A stretch of 58,455 nucleotides of DNA from Candidatus Peregrinibacteria bacterium (GTDB lineage: Bacteria > Patescibacteriota > Gracilibacteria > UBA1369 > UBA12463), in the NCBI GenBank assembly GCA_026395555.1, contig JAPLYO010000032.1, positions 1 through 58,455 on the forward strand. Direction: 5' to 3'. Under the pieces are notes generated by a model. It did not search any database and was not told the origin of the DNA. It saw nothing but the letters and a program-made list of their open reading frames with translations. The position numbers and the translations under genes are program-made. Of the stretch, positions 16,246-24,287 are shown one piece after another. The first letter of the stretch is position 1, and each line of letters starts with the position of its first letter.

Positions 16246-17166
16246 ATGGCTGATCTCTCCATAACATTTTGTGGCGTAGAATTCCGGAATCCGTTGGTGC
16301 TGGCATCAGGGGTTTTGGGGATTACGGCTTCGTCTTTTCATCATGTCATCGAAAGTGGTGCCGGGGGAGTGACGACGAAATCGCTTTGGTTGACCGAGCA
16401 CAAGGGGCATCCAAATCCGGTCATGATCGCGAATGAACACTACATGTTGAATGCCGTCGGAGTGCCGGATGCCGGTATAGAGAAGGCAAAAGTTGAGTTG
16501 GCTGAGTATAACAAGAGAAAGCGTGCGCCGATTATTGCGAATATTATTGCGGGAAGAAAAGCTGATTACGGCGAAATAGCTGAGGAGATCGCAAAATTGC
16601 ATCCGGATATTATTGAGGTAAATATTTCATGTCCGAACGTAGAAGATGAGTTCGGAAAGCCATTCGCCTGCTCACGTGATGATGCGTCGGAGGTTTGCAG
16701 GGAGGTGAAAAAGAGAGTAGGAAAGTTGCCGGTGATCGTGAAGTTGTCGCCGAATGTGACGAGTATTGTGGAGATCGCGAAGGCGGTTGCGGCCGCTGGA
16801 GCGGATGGATTTTGCTGTATTAATACGGTTGGGCCGGGCCTGGCTATCGACCTTGAGTCACGTGAACCAATTTTAGCTAATCGAGTTGGGGGAATTTCCG
16901 GCCCCGGTATTAAACCGTTGGCGATTCGTATCGTGCATGAAGTTTCCAAGGCTACAAAGTTACCTATTATCGGAACAGGCGGCGTCACAAACGGTCGTGA
17001 TGCACTCGAGATGATGATGGCGGGAGCCACGCTCGTAGGTGTTGGTACCGCTGTTTATTATCGCGGTGTTGAGGTTTTTGGCCTCATGAACAAAGAGATG
17101 GATGAGTGGTGTCGCGCGAATAAAGTAAAGAAAGTGGGAGATTTGATTGGTAGTATGCACGAGTAA
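16246..17166 (+). CDS. pyrD: Dihydroorotate dehydrogenase catalytic subunit (class 1B)
   Basis: Oxidises dihydroorotate to orotate using FMN; class 1B enzymes pass electrons through PyrK to NAD+. The 306-residue chain shows LASGVLGI, NEHYMLNAVG, the substrate motif NISCPNV, KLSPNVT, CCINTVGPG, GGISGPGIKPLAIRIV and the FMN phosphate site IIGTGGVTNGRDALEMMMAGA. The class 1B assignment follows from the adjacent pyrK 38 nt downstream and the similarity of the GISGPGIKP region. It begins the pyrD-pyrK operon under its own promoter. Confidence 0.96.
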   Translation: MADLSITFCGVEFRNPLVLASGVLGITASSFHHVIESGAGGVTTKSLWLTEHKGHPNPVMIANEHYMLNAVGVPDAGIEKAKVELAEYNKRKRAPIIANIIAGRKADYGEIAEEIAKLHPDIIEVNISCPNVEDEFGKPFACSRDDASEVCREVKKRVGKLPVIVKLSPNVTSIVEIAKAVAAAGADGFCCINTVGPGLAIDLESREPILANRVGGISGPGIKPLAIRIVHEVSKATKLPIIGTGGVTNGRDALEMMMAGATLVGVGTAVYYRGVEVFGLMNKEMDEWCRANKVKKVGDLIGSMHE

Positions 17167-17204
17167 TATCATCAAGCAGCAATCATTTTTTCTTCGAAAA
17201 AACT

Positions 17205-18050
17205 ATGAACGTCACAAAACACGATACCTTCCCTATTACGCTTCCCATAAAGAAAATTATTCGTGAAACTCCGCACGTGAAGACATTTGTATTTGCGTAT
17301 GATTTGAAGTCGCGTCCAGGACAGTTTATCAATATTTGGATTCCACGTGTCGACGAGAAGCCTATGTCTATCGCTTACGACAGCGGAAAAGGAGAGTTCT
17401 GGCTTACGATTTTTGCGGTTGGTGGTATGACAAAGAAGTTACATGAGATGAAGGCGGGAGATCGTGTCGGTATACGAGGGCCTTTTGGAAAGGCATTTCA
17501 ATATGAGCCGGGCGATCATTTGATTACCGTCGGTGGTGGCTATGGTGCTGCGCCGTTATATAACTTGGCGATGGAGGCTTCATCAAAAAAATGTACCGTC
17601 GACTTCATCGTTGGCGCACGTTCGAAGGAGCACCTCCTCTACACTGATCGCGTGAAGAAAATTAAAAATACGAAGCTTCATATTGCTACTGACGATGGCT
17701 CAGTTGGTGTGAAGGGCTACAATACTCCCATCCTCGAAAAGCTCATCGCCGAGATGAAAAAGACGGTTGCTGGCAGGAAAAAGCTGAAGAAAACGATTGT
17801 ATTTGCTGTGGGTCCCGAGGTGATGATGAAGCGCGTGAGTGATATTTGTTTCAAGGAAAAAGTAGCCTGCCAGGTCTCCGTAGAGCGCTATATGAAGTGT
17901 GGATTTGGCGTTTGTGGTAACTGCTGCTTGGATGATACCGGCATCACAGTTTGCACCGAGGGTCCGGCTATGGACCACAAGAAAGCTCGAAAAAATAGCG
18001 ATTTCGGCGTTGCTCATCGAGATGCTGTTGGAAGAAAGCATTTGTATTAA
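17205..18050 (+). CDS. pyrK: Dihydroorotate dehydrogenase electron-transfer subunit
   Basis: Flavin and [2Fe-2S] protein that re-oxidises PyrD with NAD+. The N-terminal FAD-binding barrel has PGQFINIWIPRVDEKPMS, the nucleotide-binding domain has GGGYGAAPLYNLA, and the C-terminal [2Fe-2S] ligands are the cysteines in KCGFGVCGNCCLDDTG and VCTEGP. The length of 281 is near the family's usual 255-280. Its tight spacing after pyrD shows the two-subunit class 1B enzyme. Confidence 0.95.
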   Translation: MNVTKHDTFPITLPIKKIIRETPHVKTFVFAYDLKSRPGQFINIWIPRVDEKPMSIAYDSGKGEFWLTIFAVGGMTKKLHEMKAGDRVGIRGPFGKAFQYEPGDHLITVGGGYGAAPLYNLAMEASSKKCTVDFIVGARSKEHLLYTDRVKKIKNTKLHIATDDGSVGVKGYNTPILEKLIAEMKKTVAGRKKLKKTIVFAVGPEVMMKRVSDICFKEKVACQVSVERYMKCGFGVCGNCCLDDTGITVCTEGPAMDHKKARKNSDFGVAHRDAVGRKHLY

Positions 18051-18099
18051 GTTGAATCACTCTGGGGAGGGAGTATCTTTCTAGCCTTATTTTGAAAGG

Positions 18100-18136
18100 A
18101 TATCAATTTGATAGCAATTTAATATCAAGTTGCTAT
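18100..18136. repeat. Nested direct and inverted repeats in the pyrK-pyrE gap
   Basis: ATATCAA occurs at 18100-18106 and 18122-18128. TATCAA/TTGATA (18101-18113) and ATAGCAA/TTGCTAT (18111-18136) form overlapping inverted repeats, so alternative hairpins are possible. The 251-nt gap otherwise holds only the pyrE promoter. No T-run follows, so it is not a standard terminator. Confidence 0.45.
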
Positions 18137-18239
18137 GGGTTTGTATATCGTAGGATAGCTTTTCGAAAGTAAGGTAGAAGAGGTACCAAAAAGTGCCTCA
18201 TATGAGTTTTGAATCTTCTAATTCTTGAAAAAATAGCCT

Positions 18240-18268
18240 TTCCTCATCGCTTTCTCGTGGTTTATACT
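18240..18268 (+). promoter_or_regulatory. pyrE promoter
   Basis: TTCCTC (18240-18245), 17-nt spacer, TATACT (18263-18268). The leader to ATG 18302 would be about 27 nt, T-rich, and without a Shine-Dalgarno sequence. Confidence 0.5.
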
Positions 18269-18301
18269 CCTGCGCGAGCGCTACTTTTTTACTTCAATTT
18301 T

Positions 18302-18961
18302 ATGGACTCACGACGAATTGCCGAAATTCTCCTTAACGTTAAAGCTGTGAAGATTAGTTTTGACCCTCCTTTTACCTACGCATCGGGCATGAAAGCTCCG
18401 ATCTATACTGATAATCGCGTGTTAGTTTCACATGTCAGTGAAAGAAAAGAGGTTATTGATGGTCTATGTGAATTGGCCAATCAGATATGTCAGCAAAATA
18501 AATGGAATACTTCTGATGTATTTTATGCTGGAACGGCGACAGCCGGTATTCCGTGGGCATCTTTTGTGGCTATGCAGTTAAATGCGCCGATGGTTTATGT
18601 TCGGCCTAAGCCGAAGGAGCATGGTACCGGTAAGCAGATTGAAGGAAGTTTGCCTGAGTTGAGTAAAGTAATTGTTGTTGAAGATTTGGTTACTACCGGT
18701 GGAAGCTCACTTGCGACGGCTACTGTTTTGGAAACTGAAGCTAAGAGTGGATCGAATGACATAATTGCGATTTTTACCTATGGTTTTCCTCCGACCTACA
18801 AGATGTTTGAGGAGCAGGGTGTCGCACTCCATACGTTGACCGATTTTGATACGCTTCTGGACGTCGCAAAAGAAAAAGGAATGATTACGCAGGAGCAGTT
18901 TGAGAAAGTCTTGGAATACAAAGCCGATCCACAGGGTTGGGCAGCAAAGATGGGATTATAA
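18302..18961 (+). CDS. pyrE: Orotate phosphoribosyltransferase
   Basis: Transfers the phosphoribosyl group of PRPP to orotate, giving OMP. The 219-residue chain has the family N-terminus IAEILLNVKAVKI, SGMKAPIYTDNR, GTATAGIPWAS, the catalytic loop RPKPKEHGTGKQIEG, and the PRPP motif VIVVEDLVTTGGS. ATG 18302 is chosen because it matches the family N-terminus and lies downstream of the TATACT promoter; the frame stays open upstream to a TTG at 18209 but would include the promoter. pyrF follows 18 nt later. Confidence 0.96.
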   Translation: MDSRRIAEILLNVKAVKISFDPPFTYASGMKAPIYTDNRVLVSHVSERKEVIDGLCELANQICQQNKWNTSDVFYAGTATAGIPWASFVAMQLNAPMVYVRPKPKEHGTGKQIEGSLPELSKVIVVEDLVTTGGSSLATATVLETEAKSGSNDIIAIFTYGFPPTYKMFEEQGVALHTLTDFDTLLDVAKEKGMITQEQFEKVLEYKADPQGWAAKMGL

Positions 18962-18979
18962 TTCTTTACTAGATATACT

Positions 18980-19927
18980 ATGGCAGAGCATTTTTCAGAC
19001 AGGTTGATACGGGCTATCCGCGCAAAAAAAAGCGTTGTGTGTGTAGGGTTAGATCCGAGATTGGATAAGATTCCTGAATCAATTCGTAATGCTGCTCGTG
19101 CGGCATTTCCAAATGATATTCTTGCCGCTGCCGCTCGATCTATTTTTGAGTTTAATAAAGGTATTATTGATGCTGTCGCCGATTTGGTTCCTGTTGTGAA
19201 GCCTCAGATCGCTTTCTATGAAATGTTTGGTGCCCATGGTGTTCAGGCGTTCGCCGATACACTGAAGTATGCAAAATCCAAAGGACTTCTCACCATTGCC
19301 GATGCGAAACGTAATGATATTGGATCGACGGCGCAGGCTTATGCGGAGGCATTTCTTGGAACGACCGAGGTGTTTGGGGAAAAAGTTGCAGCCTTTGATG
19401 CTGATAGTATTACCGTCACTCCTTACCTCGGATGGGATGGCATCAAGCCATTTTTGGATATTTGTAAGAAGGAAGGAAAAGGAATATTTACGCTCGTGAA
19501 GACATCAAATAAGAGTTCCGGAGATCTTCAAGACCTCGCCGTTGGTGTTGGTGGAGCGCAGACACATGCGCTTTATGAAACGGTTGGTCACTTCACGGAA
19601 TCATGGGGTGCTGATGATGTTGGCGAGGAAGGATACTCATGCGTTGGCGCTGTAGTAGGCGCTACGTATCCGGAGCAGGCAAAAGCTCTTCGTAAGATTA
19701 TGCCGGAAACGATATTCCTCGTGCCTGGATTTGGTGCTCAGGGGGGAACCGTTGAAGATGTTCTTCCATGTTTCAACGAAGGGGGTATGGGGGCGATTAT
19801 CAACTCGTCACGTGAAATTAATTTCGCCTACGAAAAATCTGAAAAATTTGGACCGGATGATTTTGCCGCTGCTGCACGGGAAAAAGTCCTCGAGATGAAC
19901 GAGCAGCTAAAGGTAGTTTTTGCCTAA
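18980..19927 (+). CDS. pyrF: Orotidine 5'-phosphate decarboxylase, type 2
   Basis: Decarboxylates OMP to UMP, the last step of the pathway. The chain of 315 residues is of the longer type-2 kind: VVCVGLDPRLDKIPE, VVKPQIAFYEMFG, the catalytic DAKRNDIGSTAQAYA, TVTPYLGWDGIKPF, and the phosphate-binding FLVPGFGAQGG. It is convergent with the small acidic gene on the other strand, the two stop codons being one base apart, with no terminator visible between them. Confidence 0.95.
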   Translation: MAEHFSDRLIRAIRAKKSVVCVGLDPRLDKIPESIRNAARAAFPNDILAAAARSIFEFNKGIIDAVADLVPVVKPQIAFYEMFGAHGVQAFADTLKYAKSKGLLTIADAKRNDIGSTAQAYAEAFLGTTEVFGEKVAAFDADSITVTPYLGWDGIKPFLDICKKEGKGIFTLVKTSNKSSGDLQDLAVGVGGAQTHALYETVGHFTESWGADDVGEEGYSCVGAVVGATYPEQAKALRKIMPETIFLVPGFGAQGGTVEDVLPCFNEGGMGAIINSSREINFAYEKSEKFGPDDFAAAAREKVLEMNEQLKVVFA

Positions 19928-19928
19928 A

Positions 19929-20366
19929 TTAGGCCATTAACTCCTGAGCCTCTTCGTTAATATTTCGTAGAAGATCTTTCAACTTTAAGATAGTTGTAAA
20001 ATCCTTTTGATATTGTGGATCATTAAGATCCCTTTCCCATAGCGCGATCTGGTCGCCGTATTGAGATGCGAGGCCTTCGTGTTCGAGAAGTTTTTTGGCA
20101 CTTAAAATTCCCGCAAAGAGCGCGTTGATTGTTTCCGTGTCGTCCGTTCCTTCCGGAGCTGCTTGGGCGAGTTTTGCCTGTACGTTACCGCTAATATCCG
20201 CGATAGCCGTATCTTCCCCTAAAGGAATATCCAGGAACGCCATAGCTTTTTGTACATTTTCCATCAAATCATCTACCGTTGCTCCTGGTTTGACGAATTC
20301 AGTTTTTTCAAGAACGGTCGGAGCTTCTAATGCCTGCGCTGCTGGATTGATTGTTGTATCGGCCAT
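19929..20366 (-). CDS. Small acidic hypothetical protein
   Basis: 145 residues, strongly acidic and probably helical (KAMAFLDIPLGED, AGILSAKKLLEHEGLASQ, TTILKLKDLLRNINEEAQEL). No cysteine, signal peptide or membrane segment and no known family. It has its own promoter, a TACAAT extended -10 at 20399-20394 with TAGACA 18 nt upstream, which overlaps the rsmA stop codon; the leader would be about 27 nt of A/T only. The ending directly abuts pyrF on the other strand. Confidence 0.65.
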   Translation of the reverse strand: MADTTINPAAQALEAPTVLEKTEFVKPGATVDDLMENVQKAMAFLDIPLGEDTAIADISGNVQAKLAQAAPEGTDDTETINALFAGILSAKKLLEHEGLASQYGDQIALWERDLNDPQYQKDFTTILKLKDLLRNINEEAQELMA

Positions 20367-20393
20367 AGTTTTTTATTTTTTATTTTATGTTTC

Positions 20394-20423
20394 ATTGTAT
20401 CACATTTTCTCTTTTTTGTCTAC
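20394..20423 (-). promoter_or_regulatory. Promoter of the small acidic protein gene
   Basis: Minus strand: TAGACA, 18-nt spacer, TACAAT (20399-20394), with TG one base before the -10 (TGATACAAT). It overlaps the end of rsmA. Confidence 0.45.
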
Positions 20424-21281
20424 GATTCCTGCGAGGGTTATCCACTGGTCCAGCTTGAGATGTTGAGGGCGGGACATGGGGTCAATTCCGGCTTCGATGA
20501 GGAGAGCAGGAATATCTTTCTTGGGAATAATCGATTGAAGGCCGTTTGGAAGCGTTTTTCGCTTCTGGGTAAAGGCACTGTGGATGAGTTTGAAGTACGT
20601 TGCGAAGAGTTCCTGCGGGAGAAGGGGAGTGGCACGAGGAGTAATTTTGAGGATGGAGGAGGTGACTTTTGGGGACGGGTAAAAAGAGCCCGGAGAGACA
20701 TCACTGATAACTTTCAGTGTGGCGAATGGCTGAAGCGTGAGTGAGAGAACGTTGTGGTCGCCCCATGTTGCACAGGCTTTGTCGGCAACCTCCTTCTGGA
20801 CGAGGACGACGATGAGGGCGACAGGGTTTTTGGTGTAGGCGGTCTTCACGAGGAAGTTATGTATGATGGCTGTAGCGACGTTGTAGGGGAGATTTGCGAC
20901 GAGTTTGTAGGGTTTGCCGGCGGTGAGTGGGTTCGACTCTGGATTCCAGCGCAGGGCGTCTTCGTTGATGATTGTTATTTTCGCCTGAGCCCCCGGCGTA
21001 TCTTTCATGATCGTCGTGTCTAATATTTTCAGCATGTCTCGATCTTTCTCTATCGAGATAACTTTTTTGGCACGGAGGCAGAGTTCACGGGTGAGAACAC
21101 CGAGGCCCGGACCAATTTCTACGATGGTGTCTTGATCGCTTATTTCTGCGGCTTCAACGATCTGTTCGAGAACGTGTTCGCTCACGAGAAAGTTTTGACC
21201 GAATTCTTTTTTGGCTGAGTCTGTTCGCGAATGGGCCATCAGGAGATTCTTGATGACATTGATATTGGTGAGTTTTTCCAT
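20400..21281 (-). CDS. rsmA: 16S rRNA dimethyladenosine transferase
   Basis: Dimethylates the two adjacent adenines in the 3'-terminal hairpin of 16S rRNA during small-subunit assembly (also called KsgA). The SAM-binding motif VEIGPGLGVLTREL (about 54-67), the acidic residue in VISIEKD, and the catalytic motif NLPYN are all present, followed by the family's FYPSPKVTS and a C-terminal helical domain. The 293-residue length is slightly above average because of a ~25-residue N-terminal extension; the family start KKEFGQNFL lies at residue 24, and ATG 21242 would be a shorter alternative. It is the third gene of the ATPase operon, directly abutting the DUF167 gene. It ends with UGA. Confidence 0.95.
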   Translation of the reverse strand: MEKLTNINVIKNLLMAHSRTDSAKKEFGQNFLVSEHVLEQIVEAAEISDQDTIVEIGPGLGVLTRELCLRAKKVISIEKDRDMLKILDTTIMKDTPGAQAKITIINEDALRWNPESNPLTAGKPYKLVANLPYNVATAIIHNFLVKTAYTKNPVALIVVLVQKEVADKACATWGDHNVLSLTLQPFATLKVISDVSPGSFYPSPKVTSSILKITPRATPLLPQELFATYFKLIHSAFTQKRKTLPNGLQSIIPKKDIPALLIEAGIDPMSRPQHLKLDQWITLAGIVDKKEKM

Positions 21282-21560
21282 TTAGAAGTGTCGGGATAAG
21301 TTGATATGAAATTCTTTGCGTGATGATGTATGGCCCGAGATGATCTCTATGTCGTCCGTGTCTATATCGAGTGTCTCGGCGAGAAATTTGATGAGCTCCG
21401 CATTTGCTTTTCCCTGTTCCGGCGTAGCGTGTACTCTTATTTTTATGGCTCCATCAGCCATGATTCCCGTAGCTTCATTTTTTGGAGAAGATGGAATCAC
21501 TTTTATTTTTACTCGTAATTCTTTTTTGCCGAGCTGGAGAAGATGATTCAGGAGGTTCAT
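21282..21560 (-). CDS. DUF167 (YggU-family) protein
   Basis: 92 residues from ATG 21560. The pattern LRVKIKVIPSSPKNEATG ... IKIRVHATPEQGKANAELIKFLAETL ... IISGHTSSRKEFHI is the DUF167/YggU signature (K-V-x-P-x-A ... A-P-x-x-G-x-A-N ... G-x-x-S-R-x-K). Function is unknown in the family. It is placed between the ATPase gene (2 nt) and rsmA (0 nt), clearly co-transcribed. A longer start at 21653 would overlap the ATPase gene by about 90 nt and is not used. Confidence 0.85.
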   Translation of the reverse strand: MNLLNHLLQLGKKELRVKIKVIPSSPKNEATGIMADGAIKIRVHATPEQGKANAELIKFLAETLDIDTDDIEIISGHTSSRKEFHINLSRHF

Positions 21561-21562
21561 AT

Positions 21563-24187
21563 TTATAATGCGATTTTTGTATGACGAACGATATATTTTC
21601 GTATCTCTTCCGCGAAGAGCGTTACGGCGCCAAGCGATAGAACGAGGCCCCATTGACTGACATCAAGCGGTGTTGTTTTGAGATATTGTTGCAGGAAGGG
21701 GATTTGGATTGTTGCTACGGCTATGAGGGCAGAGAGGATGATAGCCCCTACGAGATAGCCATTTTCAAAAGGTTTTATGAAGGCTGATTCGGTGGAACTT
21801 CGAGAGTTGTAGGCGTTGAAGAATTGAGCGAATACGAGTGTTGCATAGGTGAGTGTCATAGCGGTTTCTTTTGTGTAGAGGCGTAATCCAATGATGTACG
21901 CGAGAAGAGAGGTTGTACCGATGATGATCCCGATAAATGTCATGCGCTTGATAAAATCAGAACGGAGAATCTTTTCTGTTGGATTTCTGGGTTGCGTTTC
22001 CATGTAGCACCTTTTGCTTGGTTCTACTCCTAGCGCAAGGGCAGGGAATATATCCGTACCGACATTTACGAGTAACATCATGATGGCTGTTAGTGGCATG
22101 GGGAGCTCGAGAATGATCGCCCCGAAAATTACAAATAACTCTCCGATATTGCTGGAGAAGATGTACATGATGAATTTTTTGAGATTTTCATAGATAGTGC
22201 GACCTTCTTGAATGGCGGTGACGATCGTATAAAAACTATCATCGGCGAGAACCATATTGGCAGCCTCTTTTGATACATCTGTTCCCGCTATGCCCATAGC
22301 AATGCCAATATCAGCACGTTTAAGTGCCGGGGCGTCGTTTACACCATCGCCGGTGACGGCGACAATTTCACCTCTGTCTTTCAATAATGAAACGATTCGT
22401 AGTTTGTCTTCCGGGCTAACTCTGGCGAAAATGGTAGGTGTTTTATTTTTAAATAACTCTCGTATTTTTTCATCGGAAGTTTGCTGGAGTTCTTCGCCGG
22501 TGATGATGTTATCACTATGAAGTCCTATACTGTCCGCAATCGCTTTTGCCGTGAGTCCGTAGTCGCCGGTGAGAATGTATACTTGGATTCCGGCCTTGTG
22601 TGTCAGCTCAATCGCCTCTGCTACTTCTGGTCGTGCCGGATCGATGATGCCGCACATTCCTAGAAATATGAGATCTTTTTCTGTTTCATTGATCGTATAT
22701 TTTTCTCCTTCATTTTCGGATAATTCTCTATAGGCAAAACCGATCATGCGTAGTGCTTTTGCGGCGCCCTCTTCATTGTCTTTGAATATTTTTTCTTGAT
22801 CTTTCTCGCTCAGGTTACGCACTGCTCCATCTAATGATATCTTCGTGCAAACTCGAATAATCATGTCAGGTGCTCCCTTTACGAGAAGCATTCTTTTTCC
22901 ATCTTTTTTTATAACAACACTCATTCTTTTTCTCCTTGAGTCAAAAGGAAGTTCGTGAATAATTTCGGCATCTGTAAGTGCTTTTTCCTGGGGTAGTCCT
23001 AGTTTTTCTCCGAGTGTTAGTAGCGCGGCTTCTGTGGGATCTCCGAGGATGCTCCACTGATTTGTTTCTTGATTTGGTACGAGTTTTGCGTTGTTACAAA
23101 GTGCGCAAATGAGTGCGATCTTATCTGTTTCGGCGCACGCAGTATGCACATTTTTCGTACTTCTTTCGCATATTTTTCCCTTTGGTTCGTAGCCGCTTCC
23201 CTCGACATCGAGATGTAATCCGGAGGCGATTACCTCCTGAACCGTCATTTCATTCTTCGTAAGTGTTCCTGTTTTATCGCTTACTATCACCGTCGTTGAG
23301 CCAAGTGTTTCTACCGATGAGAGCTGTTTCATGATGGCGTTTTTTCGTGCGAGACGCTGTACGCCAATTGCGAGCGCGATGGTAACCGTCGCCGGTAGTC
23401 CTTCTGGTACGGCAGCAACGGCAACAGATGCGGCAAAGAGAACGGCTTTTGAAATTGTAACTCCCTGGATAGCGTAACCATACCCTACGAGAATAGCTGC
23501 GATAACGAGCGTGATTTTTCCGACAAATATACCTACGTGGTCGAGCTCTTTTTCTAAAGGGCTTTTGTCTTTTTCTGTGGCGGTCGTGAGGGATGCTATT
23601 TTTCCGAATGCGGTTAGCGCGCCTATTTGGGTTACGAGTACTCGCGCACTGCCGTGCGCGACCGTCGTCCCCATGAATACGTTTTTCTTCCCTTCTTCTA
23701 GCGATTTTTCAACAGGCATCGACTCTCCCGTGAGGACGGCTTCTTGTGTTTGAAATTCATTTACATGAAACACCTCGCCATCGGCACTTATGCGATCTCC
23801 TTCGTTCAGAATGAGAATATCTCCCGGTACGATTTCTTCTGCGGCAATCATTTTCTGTTCACCATCGCGTAAGACTCGAGCAAGCGGGGCGAGCATTTTT
23901 TTCAACGCCTCAACCGCTTTCTCCGCACGATATTTTTGCATGAATCCGATTGTTGCATTGAGCAGGATGATAACGGTAATTACCGATCCATCACTTACCT
24001 CGCCTACCGCGAAAGAGATTATAGTGGCTATCACGAGAATGATTACCATGAGATCCTTGAACTCTTCGAAGAAACTTATTATTAATGATTTTTTCCCCTT
24101 CAGTTCAAGCTGATTGAGTCCGTATTGAATGCGCCGCTGCGTAACTTCCGATGAGCGTAGTCCACTGGTGAGATTCGTCTTTTCCAT
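21563..24187 (-). CDS. P-type cation-transporting ATPase, Ca-type (P2)
   Basis: Integral membrane pump that moves cations, most likely Ca2+, out of the cytoplasm. From the N-terminus: cation-ATPase N domain, actuator motif LTGESMPVEK, ion-site motif VAAVPEGLPATV in M4, phosphorylation site DKTGTLTKNEM (Asp near residue 303), hinge TGDGVNDAPALKRADIG, and M5/M6 site residues in SNIGEL and LLVNVGTD. E in PEGL plus N and D in M6 agree with a P2A/P2B calcium pump. The length of 874 is typical. An extended -10 box ends 6 nt before its ATG. It heads an operon with DUF167 and rsmA genes, a functional link that is not obvious. Confidence 0.92.
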   Translation of the reverse strand: MEKTNLTSGLRSSEVTQRRIQYGLNQLELKGKKSLIISFFEEFKDLMVIILVIATIISFAVGEVSDGSVITVIILLNATIGFMQKYRAEKAVEALKKMLAPLARVLRDGEQKMIAAEEIVPGDILILNEGDRISADGEVFHVNEFQTQEAVLTGESMPVEKSLEEGKKNVFMGTTVAHGSARVLVTQIGALTAFGKIASLTTATEKDKSPLEKELDHVGIFVGKITLVIAAILVGYGYAIQGVTISKAVLFAASVAVAAVPEGLPATVTIALAIGVQRLARKNAIMKQLSSVETLGSTTVIVSDKTGTLTKNEMTVQEVIASGLHLDVEGSGYEPKGKICERSTKNVHTACAETDKIALICALCNNAKLVPNQETNQWSILGDPTEAALLTLGEKLGLPQEKALTDAEIIHELPFDSRRKRMSVVIKKDGKRMLLVKGAPDMIIRVCTKISLDGAVRNLSEKDQEKIFKDNEEGAAKALRMIGFAYRELSENEGEKYTINETEKDLIFLGMCGIIDPARPEVAEAIELTHKAGIQVYILTGDYGLTAKAIADSIGLHSDNIITGEELQQTSDEKIRELFKNKTPTIFARVSPEDKLRIVSLLKDRGEIVAVTGDGVNDAPALKRADIGIAMGIAGTDVSKEAANMVLADDSFYTIVTAIQEGRTIYENLKKFIMYIFSSNIGELFVIFGAIILELPMPLTAIMMLLVNVGTDIFPALALGVEPSKRCYMETQPRNPTEKILRSDFIKRMTFIGIIIGTTSLLAYIIGLRLYTKETAMTLTYATLVFAQFFNAYNSRSSTESAFIKPFENGYLVGAIILSALIAVATIQIPFLQQYLKTTPLDVSQWGLVLSLGAVTLFAEEIRKYIVRHTKIAL

Positions 24188-24202
24188 GGTCGCATTATAC
24201 CA
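24188..24202 (-). promoter_or_regulatory. Extended -10 promoter of the ATPase operon, leaderless layout
   Basis: Minus strand TGGTATAAT (24202-24194), an extended -10 with perfect TATAAT, ends 6 nt before the ATG at 24187, so the predicted transcript start coincides with the start codon. Confidence 0.65.
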
Positions 24203-24287
24203 TACATGTCAGGTTTGAGGCTGTCGGTTTTGTTGATTTACTAAAAATGTAATTTGTGTTACAATGGCAGGAAGTAATAATATCTCT

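Noticed and set aside
18962..18979. TATACT directly before the pyrF ATG as a pyrF promoter
   Set aside because: Its transcript would begin inside pyrF and pyrE-pyrF spacing is only 18 nt, so co-transcription is more likely.
20754..21023. Plus-strand ORF inside rsmA
   Set aside because: It lies opposite a well conserved gene and its Gly/Asp/Val-rich product is typical of antisense shadows.
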